DNA from: Pyramidobacter piscolens
Lineage (GTDB): Bacteria > Synergistota > Synergistia > Synergistales > Dethiosulfovibrionaceae
Direction: 5' to 3'
Length of the DNA stretch: 64,000 nt
NCBI GenBank assembly: GCA_004558205.1
Contig: SFDM01000002.1
Location: 1 to 64,000 of the forward strand
The notes beneath the pieces are model-generated. The model saw only the letters and a list, made by a program, of their open reading frames with translations, searched no databases and was not told the DNA's origin. Positions 34,067 through 43,121 of this stretch are shown here, one piece after another (positions within the stretch are counted from its first letter, which is position 1; each line of letters begins with the position of its first letter). Position numbers and translations under genes: made by a program.

Positions 34067-35539
34067 ATGGGTTTGAAAAAAATCATCGCGCCTCTGCTTC
34101 TCGCGGCGCTCGCATCCTCCGCGGCCCTGGCCGCGCCTGCGACGAAATACGCCTGCGACCCTGAAAGCAAGGCAGTCTACGAAATCTCCCACGGACAAAA
34201 GAAATCCCTGCGGGGCGTCGAACTGGAAGCCGTTGGCGATCCTTTCAGCCCACAGCTGTTTTACGCCCGGCTCGACCCCGAGCAGGCCCAGTCGAAGATT
34301 CCCGCGCCGGGCATCGCGCTTTTCACCGGCGACGGCAAGTTCGCCGGGCTGATCCCCGTGGAGGGCGGCTCCGTTTCCGCCGCAGCCGTGGTCCCGTCGC
34401 CTCTTGGGACGAAGCTGATCGTCTCCCAGCCTAGGGACGTCGCGGCTGACTACAGGATCTTCACCTTTCCCGGTCTGGACAGCCTCGGCACGGTCACAGA
34501 CGGCCTCTCGGACTGGCTTTCGCCGGCCTGGGCCGACGAAGACCGCTTCGCCTACAGCCGCTACGACGACAGCGTCCAAAAGCCCATCAAATCGGTTCAT
34601 GAAGCCAAGGGATACACTCAGGTGGAGCTCTACGACCTGCACGGCAAGAAATCCACCGTCATCAGGAAGTTCTCCCCCACCGAGGAGTTCTACCTGACGG
34701 GCTGCCACGACGGTTTCGTCACCATGACCCGCTTTTACGTGACCGACCAGGCCCAGTGGGACTCCGGGCACGAAGGCTCCGAAACCCCGGGTGAGATCTA
34801 CTCGGAACAGACCTACGCCTGGCTTCCCGGCTGGAAGCCCTACGAGGGATGGAAAAACCCCGAGAGCCTTTTCGCCGTAAACACCGACAACCGCAGAGTA
34901 TACAGGCTGAAGGGCTCCAACAGAGAAGAGCTTCCCGCGCTGGAGCTCCACAAAGACAGCTTCACGCTGCAGGACGGCGGCGAAGAGGAGTTCTGCTGGT
35001 TCCACGTCGATCCATCCATGGATCCGTCGCTGAGGGGCGAGATCCCCGCGGTCTACGTTTTCAACGCTCTGGGCAGGCTGACGGCCTGCTTCCCCGTGGA
35101 GGAAGGATCGGTCTGCCAGGACCTTTCGGCTTCCCCCGACGGTGTGCTGTGGCTCCTGTCCATGGACGAGGGCTCCACGCTGGACTACGAACTCTATCAG
35201 AACAAGGGCGGCTTCCGCCACTGCCAGAGCCTGAAAAGGGCCGTGGGTGATTTTGTCTGGCTCGACTCGTGGCGCGTGGCCTATTCGGCGCTGAACATCG
35301 AAGCCGAACACAGCGGCGGCGACCCGGCCTACGCCGTGGACGCCCTGCTCTACGACGCAGCCGTGGACCTTTTCACACCTCTGGCCAGGGGCGGCGCCAG
35401 AACCAGCTACTGGGTCACAGGGCGCTCTGAAGAAGGCGTGGAGGCCGAAAAGGAAACCGTCCAATCCCCCGCCGACTGGAAGACTCCCGGCAAACCCCGC
35501 CGGGTCAAAGTCACGCTGGAACTCCCCGCCGCGGGCTAA
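34067..35539 (+). CDS. Secreted protein E, beta-propeller-like
   Basis: 490 residues with a signal peptide ending near AALA. The mature chain alternates short beta strands with turns rich in Gly, Asp and aromatic residues (GIALFTGDGKFAGLIPVEGG, DLSASPDGVLWLLSMDEG), as in propeller proteins; blade number cannot be fixed by eye. LIPVEGGSV and CFPVEEGSV, about 255 residues apart, may mark equivalent blades. I chose ATG at 34067, preceded by GAAGG, because the upstream extension is Arg/Pro-rich with no signal. It lies 120 bp after D on the same strand. Function unknown. Confidence 0.68.
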   Translation: MGLKKIIAPLLLAALASSAALAAPATKYACDPESKAVYEISHGQKKSLRGVELEAVGDPFSPQLFYARLDPEQAQSKIPAPGIALFTGDGKFAGLIPVEGGSVSAAAVVPSPLGTKLIVSQPRDVAADYRIFTFPGLDSLGTVTDGLSDWLSPAWADEDRFAYSRYDDSVQKPIKSVHEAKGYTQVELYDLHGKKSTVIRKFSPTEEFYLTGCHDGFVTMTRFYVTDQAQWDSGHEGSETPGEIYSEQTYAWLPGWKPYEGWKNPESLFAVNTDNRRVYRLKGSNREELPALELHKDSFTLQDGGEEEFCWFHVDPSMDPSLRGEIPAVYVFNALGRLTACFPVEEGSVCQDLSASPDGVLWLLSMDEGSTLDYELYQNKGGFRHCQSLKRAVGDFVWLDSWRVAYSALNIEAEHSGGDPAYAVDALLYDAAVDLFTPLARGGARTSYWVTGRSEEGVEAEKETVQSPADWKTPGKPRRVKVTLELPAAG

Positions 35540-35556
35540 AGCTCCAAAAGCTTTCA

Positions 35557-35746
35557 GCGCAAAGGATTGCAAAGGAAAAGCGGTACCAAAATCAAGAGCG
35601 TTTTAACGCAGAGGACATAGAGAAAAACACAAGCATAGAAATCGGAAACAGGGTTGACGCTTGAACTGTATTTGCTGTAACACCAGATTTTGGATTTGGA
35701 TTCGCCTTTCCTTCGCGTTCCTTTGCGTTTCAATCTTTTGTTCCTT
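35557..35746. repeat. CGCAAAGG-arm repeat (R3), copy 2
   Basis: The left arm TTTCAGCGCAAAGGATTGCA and right arm CCTTCGCGTTCCTTTGCGTT flank an AT-rich core. It fills the gap between genes E and F. Confidence 0.6.
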
Positions 35747-35789
35747 TTTTTCAAAATAACACTACAAAAATTCTTAAGGAGGCACATCC

Positions 35790-36812
35790 ATGAAATTCAG
35801 AAAATCATTCTCACTCGCGGTTCTTCTCGCGGTGTTCTGCGCTTCCGCGTCCAGCGCGGTGCTGCTGGAAGAGATTACCCCCAAGCCTTTCAGCGACAAG
35901 GACGTGAACCTTACGGCGTCGCTGGTGGAGTTCGCCGACCCCGTGGAAGAGAGCGACGCTTTCGGCGTCAAGGGCGCCGTGTGGAAAGACGGACGGCTCT
36001 ACATGCTGCATCAGGAAGGCAACCTGGACTGCTACGTTCTGGAAGGCGATTTCCTGGTGCGCGACCCCAAGGCCTTCGGCGGCAAAGGGACCGTCAAGCT
36101 GGACAAGAGCATGGAATGCCTTCAGATGGACAACCAGGGCTGGTTCTACGCCTCGGCGTCCAGCTTTCAGGATCTCTACATCGTGGAGCCCAACGGGACC
36201 GTGCACAAGATGAAAGACGGAAAGAGCAACATGGGCAAGCTGTGGGTCCACCCTTCGGGCGAATGGGGCGTCCGCGTCTCCGGCAAGCCTTCGCGCCTGG
36301 CGGACCTCGTCAAGGCCAAAGCGGGCGAAACGGCGTTCTCCGCAGAAATGGCCAACCTTTCGACCAAGAAAGGCGCTCTGAGCACCAGCTTCGACCGTTT
36401 TACCTACTTCAAGATCAACTCCGACGGCAGCTGCTTCGTCAGCGGCTCCAGCCCCAAGGTCAAGGGACAGGGATACTGGGGCGTTCTGGACAAGGATTAC
36501 AAAGAGGTCTTCGCGTTCCTTGAGAAGCCTCAGTCCAAGGATCCCCGCTGCATCGGCAGCGTAAGCGAAATCATCACCTGCAAACAGGGTTACGCCGTGC
36601 TCGACGGTAACCTGCGCCGCCTACACTTCTACGGTAAGGACTTCGCCCACATCACCACGGCCGACCTGAGGGCGCTGCTGGGGCTCAACTACTGCTGGCC
36701 TTCGGCCGCCGTCAGGATCGACGACGACACGGTGCTCGTGGTCTGCACTCAGGACTTCCCCAAGGGCAGCAGGTGCGCTGAAGCTCTGGTCATGAAAGTG
36801 AAAGGGCTGTAA
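35790..36812 (+). CDS. Secreted protein F, propeller-like
   Basis: 340 residues with a signal peptide ending near SASSA. The mature chain has repeated short strand-turn patterns (AVWKDGRLYMLHQEGNLDCY, QMDNQGWFYASASSFQDLYI, VHPSGEWGVRV, KINSDGSCFVSGSS) suggesting a propeller or similar all-beta fold. Several Cys residues may form disulfides. AAGGAGG precedes the ATG. It is followed 39 bp later by gene G and then H, all secreted, probably one transcript. No family was recognised. Confidence 0.68.
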   Translation: MKFRKSFSLAVLLAVFCASASSAVLLEEITPKPFSDKDVNLTASLVEFADPVEESDAFGVKGAVWKDGRLYMLHQEGNLDCYVLEGDFLVRDPKAFGGKGTVKLDKSMECLQMDNQGWFYASASSFQDLYIVEPNGTVHKMKDGKSNMGKLWVHPSGEWGVRVSGKPSRLADLVKAKAGETAFSAEMANLSTKKGALSTSFDRFTYFKINSDGSCFVSGSSPKVKGQGYWGVLDKDYKEVFAFLEKPQSKDPRCIGSVSEIITCKQGYAVLDGNLRRLHFYGKDFAHITTADLRALLGLNYCWPSAAVRIDDDTVLVVCTQDFPKGSRCAEALVMKVKGL

Positions 36813-36851
36813 GGAGCCAGTTTCACCCTTTCTGAAAGGAGGCGAAGCTCC

Positions 36852-37181
36852 ATGCGCAAAGGGCTTTTTCTCGCCGCCGCCCTGATCCTGCTGAGCGCCG
36901 CGGCGGCGCTGGGCGCTCAGTCCTACGAGGCGATCCTGTGCTCAAACTGCGCCTTCGGCGATAAGAGGAACTACTGCGTCAAATGCGGCGCCTACACTTT
37001 CGGCAGGGGCGTCCCGGCGCGGCTCTGCTCCAGCTGCGGTTTCGGCGACCGGCACAACTACTGCGTCAAGTGCGGCGCCTACACCTTCGGCAGGGGCGCG
37101 GCGGCGCAGCTCTGTTCCACATGCAGTTTCAGCGACCGCAAAAAGCACTGCATCAAATGCGGCGCCTGGCTCTTTGATTAA
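36852..37181 (+). CDS. Secreted triple CxxC (zinc-ribbon-like) repeat protein
   Basis: 109 residues. After a signal peptide ending near ALGA there are three tandem 25-27-residue units, each with two CxxC pairs: LCSNCAFGDKRNYCVKCG, LCSSCGFGDRHNYCVKCG, LCSTCSFSDRKKHCIKCG. Units 1 and 2 end in AYTFGRG and the last in AWLFD. The Cys spacing is that of a zinc ribbon, which is usually cytoplasmic; outside the membrane the pairs could bind metal or form disulfides. AAGGAGG lies upstream. It sits between secreted proteins F and H. I know of no named family for it. Confidence 0.75.
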   Translation: MRKGLFLAAALILLSAAAALGAQSYEAILCSNCAFGDKRNYCVKCGAYTFGRGVPARLCSSCGFGDRHNYCVKCGAYTFGRGAAAQLCSTCSFSDRKKHCIKCGAWLFD

Positions 37182-37220
37182 CTCAATATCAAATTTTTAT
37201 CATCCAGGAGGAAAGGCATC

Positions 37221-38099
37221 ATGAAAAAATTTTCAGCTTTTGTCTGCTCGCTTCTGCTGCTCCTCGCGGCGACCGCCGCCATGGCCTACAACATCACCGT
37301 CACCGTGGGCGGCGTGAAGTACCAGGGACGCAGCATGGGCGGCCAGATCGAGTATCGCGTCAACGGCCAGGTTGTGGGCTACGAGAGGAACCTCGGCGGC
37401 ACCGTGACCTACGTGGACGGGCGCAACAACATCCTCGGCTCGGTCACAAAACTCGGCAACAGCTACCAGTTTAAAAACGCCCGCGGACAGTTCATCGGCT
37501 CGGTGACGCCCCTCGGCAACCAGCACATCTATAAAGCCGCCAACAACTCCCAGATCGGCTCGGCCGTAGCGCTGGGCGGCAAAACAGAGTACCGCGCCAG
37601 CAACAACGCTTCCATCGGCTCCGCCGACACCAACTCCATGCCCCTCCGCCCCATTCCTCTCGAAGTCTATCTCAGAAACGGCGGTGCCAAGAAGCCCGAC
37701 GGCCTCTGCCTGACCCGCGTGACCAAGGTCAAGCCTGGCAGCCCAGCGGAACAAAGCGGCATGCAGCTGGGAGATTTTCTCATCACCTACAAAGGCAAGG
37801 ATTGGACCCAGTTTGACCTGCAGCACTCCGATCAGCCGACCATGCACGCGCGGATGGTGGAAAAAGTCAGCGCCACGCGCGACGAGGAAAACCTCGTGAT
37901 GATCGTCTACAGGCCCGCCGAGGGCGAACGCAACCATGCCAACGGGAAAATCCTGAAGCTTGCGCCGACGCAGCCCGGGTTAAAGGGCTTCACCTACACG
38001 ACCGCGGAAGATTGTTCCTACTACACGCGGGAAGGCTCTAAAGCCTACTCGAAGCAGATGAAAGAGATCTATCAGAATTGGGAAAAAGAGAACCAGTAA
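37221..38099 (+). CDS. Secreted protein H: short beta repeats followed by a PDZ-like domain
   Basis: 292 residues with a signal peptide ending near AAMA. Residues about 25-135 hold five or so repeats of 20-22 residues with the theme N-x-x-[IL]-G-S-[AV]-x-x-L-G-x-x-x-x-[YF] (IGSVTKLGNSYQF, IGSVTPLGNQHIY, IGSAVALGGKTEY). Residues about 145-255 form a PDZ-like domain (LTRVTKVKPGSPAEQSGMQL, then GDFLITYKGKDW). There is no protease domain. PDZ domains bind peptide C-termini, so a substrate or partner receptor outside the cytoplasm is plausible. AGGAGG precedes the ATG. Confidence 0.72.
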   Translation: MKKFSAFVCSLLLLLAATAAMAYNITVTVGGVKYQGRSMGGQIEYRVNGQVVGYERNLGGTVTYVDGRNNILGSVTKLGNSYQFKNARGQFIGSVTPLGNQHIYKAANNSQIGSAVALGGKTEYRASNNASIGSADTNSMPLRPIPLEVYLRNGGAKKPDGLCLTRVTKVKPGSPAEQSGMQLGDFLITYKGKDWTQFDLQHSDQPTMHARMVEKVSATRDEENLVMIVYRPAEGERNHANGKILKLAPTQPGLKGFTYTTAEDCSYYTREGSKAYSKQMKEIYQNWEKENQ

Positions 38100-38125
38100 A
38101 GTAACTCTTTTCAAAAAGCAACTCC

Positions 38126-38168
38126 AGCATGGAACGCGCCGACGGCAAAAACCGGCGCGTTCCATGCT
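38126..38168 (+). terminator. Hairpin terminator after gene H
   Basis: A 16-bp perfect stem (AGCATGGAACGCGCCG with its complement) lies 27 bp past the stop. The rest of the 38100-38421 gap holds a second, weaker hairpin (near 38359-38395, GGACGGCCTT with AAGGCCGCC) directly before gene I, and no gene. Confidence 0.7.
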
Positions 38169-38421
38169 CACACTCGCAGGGGATGCCGACGGCTCATGCC
38201 GTTTCACAACAGAAAGGCTTCATCAAAACTTCCGGGGCGCCTCAAGACGCATCCAGCCGTTCAGCCATACTCATATTCGGCTGCCTTAACTCGCTTGACG
38301 GATGCCCTTCGGGCGTCACCATCAAAGAATATTCAACATTTCTAATGACAATAACCAGGGAGGACGGCCTTTCTACGAAGGCCGCCTTCCTTCAAACCTT
38401 TACGCAAGGAGGAGCAGGTCT

Positions 38422-38907
38422 ATGGGATTTTTCGACAATCTGTTCGGAGGCAAAAAGCCTCAGTCTCAAGAGGAAAAAACCGTCCAGCCCACGCCGCTTC
38501 ACGAGAAAAAGGCGCCCGCCGCGGTCCAGCCCTACGAGACCAGCAACGGCTACATGCTGCAGCAGGACTCGCAGGGCAGCTTTATCACGAACACAGAACG
38601 GGATGAGCTGGAACTGAACCACGACCTGGGCATCATGGAGTTCGACGAGTATTTCGACGAGCTCCTGGAGCTGGTTCCGCCCTGCGGCGTCAAACTGGAA
38701 CGCGACGAGGAAGGCAGGTACAAATGCCGCACGGAACGGGAGCGCCTGGCGGTCGAGTTCGTCTCGGGCAGGCTGTCCCGCAAGGGGTACATGGACGCGC
38801 TTCAGGCTTGGGAGGAAAAAGTATATCAGCTCCAGGTAGCCCGTCATCAGGGTACTGTCAGCGATGCGGAATACCAGGAGCGGAGGAAAATTCTGGGCAC
38901 GCCCTGA
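38422..38907 (+). CDS. Cytoplasmic protein I with SHOCT-like C-terminal motif
   Basis: 161 residues, no signal or membrane segment. It starts MGFFDNLFGGKKPQ, an amphipathic N-terminus of the kind seen in peripheral membrane or phage-shock-associated proteins. The C-terminal ~40 residues (KVYQLQVARHQ, then GTVSDAEYQERRKIL) fit the SHOCT pattern (G-x-[IV]-[ST]-x-x-E-[FY]-x-x-x-[KR]-x-x-[IL]). I chose ATG at 38422, which has AAGGAGG upstream; the upstream extension is not protein-like. It lies in the same strand and region as the secreted genes. Function unknown. Confidence 0.65.
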   Translation: MGFFDNLFGGKKPQSQEEKTVQPTPLHEKKAPAAVQPYETSNGYMLQQDSQGSFITNTERDELELNHDLGIMEFDEYFDELLELVPPCGVKLERDEEGRYKCRTERERLAVEFVSGRLSRKGYMDALQAWEEKVYQLQVARHQGTVSDAEYQERRKILGTP

Positions 38908-39036
38908 TTAACCGGCAGCGCGGCCCGCAGGCAAAATTTTTCGCGTGAATGTCGTCCACATCGAGGCTTCTCGCCGGGAAGTTTTTGTGATAAAACTGCT
39001 TTAAAGCTTTATCTTCAATCACAAGGAGGATTATTC

Positions 39037-40389
39037 ATGGCGAAAATTTCATCTCTGATCGCCGCGTTGTGCGCCGTCCTGTTCTTATCGGCCCCGGCGC
39101 TGAGCCTGACTCTCGAAGAACGCCAGAAAGAGGAGCGGGATCTCAGGAGCGAGCTCAGCTTTGCTACCCATTACGTGAAGGAATACGAGGCGGAAGTGAC
39201 CCGCAGCCGCGGAGGCGGCGGCACCACTCTGTACCGCAATCAGGCGCCGGCGCTTTCCCGCGTCCGCTCTCTCATGGAACGCTATCCCGACGACCCTCGG
39301 GTTCAGGAGCTCTACGACCGTGTCCGCAGCGCGCTAAAGCGCAGCAAGGGCGATTATATCGAAATCACGCCCGACATGGTCCTCTACACCGTCAACGAAG
39401 AGAATATGCGCAAACACTACGCCGAGATCAGCGCCAAAGCCTGGAACGACATGATCGCCAAGGTGGAAGACAAGATCATCCGCAAGCCCTTCCCCACGCC
39501 CGATTTCGACACCGTCGCGCTGGACGACCTGAAGGACAAATACGTGATCCTGGACGACGTGCAGTACCCAAGAAACCAATTTTTAGGTGCGTCAGGAGAA
39601 TACGTCTCCGTCGGGAAGCCCTCGGCGGGCTACTATTACGTGGACGTGCGCTCGCGCAGATGGCTGGGGCCCTACGAGGCCGTCAAGCGTTACCGCCGCC
39701 AGGTGGACACTACCATGGCCAACGTGGACAAATGGACGGTTCTGGGCAAGATCACGGCCATCGCCGCCGAAATCCCCGAGGCGGGGCAGCAGAAGGTCGG
39801 GACCTTCCGCTTCGGCTGGGTCGTAGCTCCCGTGGCTCTGTACGTCCCCGGGCACGTGCTGGGATTCTACGACGCCGCCGCCGAAAGCTCGGGATACTTC
39901 GTGGGCGAAGATGAAGTGGAGCGTATCAAGCAAAGCTGGTATACCGTCACCTCCGTGCCCGACGACGTGACGCCCGAAAGGCTTATGGAAATCTTTATGG
40001 CCGCCATCAAGGAGAAGAACTACTCGCTCTACCTGAACTGCATCGACCCCAAGGGGGACCGGAAGGACATCGGCGCCGGCATGCTCATGTTCCACTGGGA
40101 CGCCCACCAGAGGCGGTTCCATCAGGACTATGTGCACGGCACCTTCGGCAAGGCGAAGCTCTCGGTGATCAAGGGCTTTGACGAGAAAAACGATATGGAA
40201 AACTTCTTCCTGGAAGAACAGGACAAGGAACAGCTCCGCAAGATCGGCGGCACCAAGGTGGAGCAGGCCATTGTGGAAAGCCGCGGCTGGGACGCCAACG
40301 GCCGCCAGGTCGGCCAGCCCAATCCCCACCGTCTGCGCCGCGTCGGCGGCGGACGCTGGTACGTCTACGACTTCGGCATGTGGTTCTAG
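39037..40389 (+). CDS. Secreted protein of unknown family, paralogue A2
   Basis: 450 residues, the same length as A1 (27679-29031) and similar from signal peptide to the C-terminal WYVYDFGMWF. The highest identity is in the first 115 residues, in MGASGEYV/LGASGEYV through YRR, and from VTPERLMEIF to the end. The leader is also similar (AAGGAGGATTATT before ATG in both). It is followed 27 bp later by B2. Purifying similarity along the whole chain suggests both copies are used. Function unknown. Confidence 0.75.
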   Translation: MAKISSLIAALCAVLFLSAPALSLTLEERQKEERDLRSELSFATHYVKEYEAEVTRSRGGGGTTLYRNQAPALSRVRSLMERYPDDPRVQELYDRVRSALKRSKGDYIEITPDMVLYTVNEENMRKHYAEISAKAWNDMIAKVEDKIIRKPFPTPDFDTVALDDLKDKYVILDDVQYPRNQFLGASGEYVSVGKPSAGYYYVDVRSRRWLGPYEAVKRYRRQVDTTMANVDKWTVLGKITAIAAEIPEAGQQKVGTFRFGWVVAPVALYVPGHVLGFYDAAAESSGYFVGEDEVERIKQSWYTVTSVPDDVTPERLMEIFMAAIKEKNYSLYLNCIDPKGDRKDIGAGMLMFHWDAHQRRFHQDYVHGTFGKAKLSVIKGFDEKNDMENFFLEEQDKEQLRKIGGTKVEQAIVESRGWDANGRQVGQPNPHRLRRVGGGRWYVYDFGMWF

Positions 40390-40416
40390 GCGGAAAACGT
40401 GAAAGGAGAATAGAAC

Positions 40417-41493
40417 ATGAAAAAAACATGGTACGGACTTCTTGTCGCGTTTTGCGCCGCTCTGTGCCTCATCGCTTCGGCGGGCCCCCTTGCGGCAAAA
40501 TCCGAGGGTTTTGACTTTACCGACGAGGAAACGCAGGAGGACATGAAGCTGACGGACAGCGAAGAACAGGGGCCGAAGATCCTGTCGCTGTCTCAGGTGC
40601 AGCTCATGGTCTTCTCCTACATGCAGCTCCACCAGGAAATGCTCAACGCTCTGAAGAACGACGGACGGGATAACGCCTCGGAACTGAGGGACGCCCGCAA
40701 AAGGGAGTTCAGCTTCTTCCTGGTCGGAAAGGAACAGCCGCAGTTTTCAGGCTCCGCCCGCGACAGGGCCGCGGCCGAAAGGCTCTGGGAGGAGATGGCG
40801 CGCTATAAAAGCGGCGCTGCGAACCAAATCCAAAACCTTCTGATCCATCTGTCGAGCGAAAATATCTTTGAAATCAACACAAGCATGGAGCTCAACCTGC
40901 GTTTCCTGCGCAACAACGAATCGAAAGTCAAAGAAGAGTCAAAAGCTTTCTACAAAGCCTACTTAATGGTAGTGCGCGTCGCGGACAACCCCAAGGTGCC
41001 GCTCTCAATGATCTACAGCGCGGGATTCAACGCCTACGTCCTGCCTTCGGGGCAGCTGGGGCCCAGAACCAACATCTTCGCAGTGCTGGACTACCACAGC
41101 CGCGAGATCGGCGACAAGGAATTGGAAAAGCGCAAGAAAACCTGCGAAGAGCTTCTGAGCGGCGCTCTCGAGCAGTGCAAAGCTTCTTATAACGAAAGCG
41201 CGGCGCGCCTGCGGGTCCTCAAAGCGGGAAAAGACGTGGAGAACCTCCTCGCGTTAGACAACCAGATCATCGCGAGGGCCAGGGACTGGCTCAGCGAGAC
41301 CAAGAAAATGGCCGAAACGCTGCTCGACCCCAACAGTCCGCAAGGAAGCCTGCTCCACTACAATCTCGGCTCGTCGTCGGAAACTCTCTGGAGCAGGGCA
41401 ATGCCCAGCCCCAACGGCACTGACTACGCGGGATGGATCAAAAGAATAAACGCAGACCTGCAGGCCATCATCAAGAAAAACCAGAAGCGCTGA
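40417..41493 (+). CDS. Secreted helical protein of unknown family, paralogue B2
   Basis: 358 residues with a signal peptide ending near PLAA. The mature N-terminus EGFDFTDEETQED matches B1, then an almost entirely helical chain that has diverged strongly. Near the C-terminus GSLLHYNLGSSSETLWSRAM echoes GQILHYSFVPRPFEQMAQS of B1, so the two are co-linear homologues. The A partner changed little while B diverged, as if B recognises different targets. No catalytic motif was seen. Confidence 0.7.
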   Translation: MKKTWYGLLVAFCAALCLIASAGPLAAKSEGFDFTDEETQEDMKLTDSEEQGPKILSLSQVQLMVFSYMQLHQEMLNALKNDGRDNASELRDARKREFSFFLVGKEQPQFSGSARDRAAAERLWEEMARYKSGAANQIQNLLIHLSSENIFEINTSMELNLRFLRNNESKVKEESKAFYKAYLMVVRVADNPKVPLSMIYSAGFNAYVLPSGQLGPRTNIFAVLDYHSREIGDKELEKRKKTCEELLSGALEQCKASYNESAARLRVLKAGKDVENLLALDNQIIARARDWLSETKKMAETLLDPNSPQGSLLHYNLGSSSETLWSRAMPSPNGTDYAGWIKRINADLQAIIKKNQKR

Positions 41494-41688
41494 CGTCTGC
41501 CGCCAGCCCTGATTCCGCGGCAAAGAAAAGAGGGGCTCTTTGAAACCTTTCAGGGCCCCAGAAGCCACGCAAAAAACGGGTTCAACTGGACAAAACACCA
41601 ATGCGGCAAAACAACTTCTGTGTTAAGCTTAAAGAACTTTAAAACACCATTTTACCGTCATTATCAAACGAGAGGGGATTCAACATCT

Positions 41689-43110
41689 ATGGGTCTTTTT
41701 AACGCAATCGGAAGTTCTTTCGGCGACGTGTTCGCCGATCAGTGGCGCGAGTATTTCTACTGCGATGCCATGGACGTGAACGTGCTCGTCGAAAAGGGAT
41801 CGAAACGCAAGGGCAAACACGCCGCCAACAACAAGGGCAGCGACAACGTCATCAGCAACGGATCCATCATCTCCGTCAGCGACGGCCAGTGCATGATCAT
41901 CGTCGATCAGGGCAAGGTTGTGGAGCTCTGCGCCGAACCCGGCGAGTTCGTCTACGACACTTCCAGCGAGCCCAGCATCTTCTACGGCGGCCTCGGCAAG
42001 GGCCTCATGCAGACCTTCAAGACCATGGGCAAGCGTATCAGCTTCGGCGGCGAGACGGCCAAGGACCAGCGCGTCTATTACTTCAACACCAAGGAGATCG
42101 TGGGCAACCGCTACGGCACGGCCAACCCCGTGCCCTTCCGCGTAGTGGACAAGAACATCGGCCTGGACGTGGACATCTCGATCCGCTGCCACGGCGAGTA
42201 CTCCTACAGGATCACCAATCCCATGCTGTTCTACACCAACGTGTGCGGCAACGTGGAAGACGAGTACCGCCGCGAGGAGATCGACAGCCAGCTCAAGGCC
42301 GAACTTCTGACGGCCCTGCAGCCGGCCTTCGCGAAGATCTCCGAGATGGGCATCCGCTACAGCGCCTTGCCGGGGCGCACCATGGAAATGGCCCAGGCGC
42401 TCAACGACGTGCTCTCCCAGAAGTGGGGCGGCCTTCGCGGCATCGAGATCGTGTCCTTCGGCGTCAACTCCGTCAAGGCTTCCGAAGAGGACGAGAAGAT
42501 GATCAAGGACCTGCAGCGCAGCGCCGTGTTCCGCAATCCTACCATGGCCGCGGCCCATCTGACCGACGCTCAGGCCGACGCCATGAAGAGCGCCGCGAAA
42601 AACGAGGCCACGGGCCCCATGTTCGCCTTCGCGGGCATGAACATGGCTGCTCAGGCCGGCGGCATGAACGCCGCCAACCTGTTCGCCATGGGCGCTCAGC
42701 AGCAGGCCCAGCCTCAGATGGAGCAGCCCGCGCCTGCGCCCGCCGGCTGGACCTGCGCCTGCGGCACTACGGGCAACACAGGCAAGTTCTGCCGCGAGTG
42801 CGGCAAGCCCGAGCCCAAACCCGAGCCCCAGGGCTGGACCTGCGCCTGCGGTACCGAGGGCAACACGGGCAAGTTCTGCCGCGAGTGCGGCAAGCCCAAG
42901 CCCCAGGCCTCGCCCGACGGCTGGACCTGCGCCTGCGGCGCCGTGAACAAGGGTAAGTTCTGCGCCGAGTGCGGCGCAAAAAAGCCCGCCGGCGAACCGC
43001 TCTACAAGTGCGACAAGTGCGGCTGGGAGCCCAAAGACCCCAACCACCCGCCCAAATTCTGCCCTGAATGCGGCGACCCCTTTGACGACAACGACATCAC
43101 CAATAAATAG
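41689..43110 (+). CDS. SPFH-domain protein with tandem zinc ribbons (YdjI-like)
   Basis: 473 residues, cytoplasmic. Residues about 1-300 form a Band7/SPFH-like domain of the YdjI type: GLFNAIGSSFGDVFADQWRE at the start, IVDQGKVVELCAEPGEF, YYFNTKEIVGNRYGTANPVP, GLRGIEIVSFGVNSVKASEE. After a Gln/Ala/Met-rich linker come three near-identical two-knuckle zinc ribbons (GWTCACGTTGNTGKFCRECG and two variants) and a fourth CxxC-CxxC unit (CDKCGW with CPECGDPF). I chose ATG at 41689, preceded by GAGGGGA. The next gene encodes a YdjG-like protein; in Bacillus the ydj genes lie with a PspA homologue and envelope stress. No PspA is visible here. Confidence 0.8.
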   Translation: MGLFNAIGSSFGDVFADQWREYFYCDAMDVNVLVEKGSKRKGKHAANNKGSDNVISNGSIISVSDGQCMIIVDQGKVVELCAEPGEFVYDTSSEPSIFYGGLGKGLMQTFKTMGKRISFGGETAKDQRVYYFNTKEIVGNRYGTANPVPFRVVDKNIGLDVDISIRCHGEYSYRITNPMLFYTNVCGNVEDEYRREEIDSQLKAELLTALQPAFAKISEMGIRYSALPGRTMEMAQALNDVLSQKWGGLRGIEIVSFGVNSVKASEEDEKMIKDLQRSAVFRNPTMAAAHLTDAQADAMKSAAKNEATGPMFAFAGMNMAAQAGGMNAANLFAMGAQQQAQPQMEQPAPAPAGWTCACGTTGNTGKFCRECGKPEPKPEPQGWTCACGTEGNTGKFCRECGKPKPQASPDGWTCACGAVNKGKFCAECGAKKPAGEPLYKCDKCGWEPKDPNHPPKFCPECGDPFDDNDITNK

Positions 43111-43121
43111 GAGGGATGAAC

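Noticed and set aside
41680..43047. A 455-codon minus-strand frame opposite the SPFH gene
   Set aside because: The sense strand encodes conserved SPFH and zinc-ribbon motifs; the antisense product is biased and featureless.
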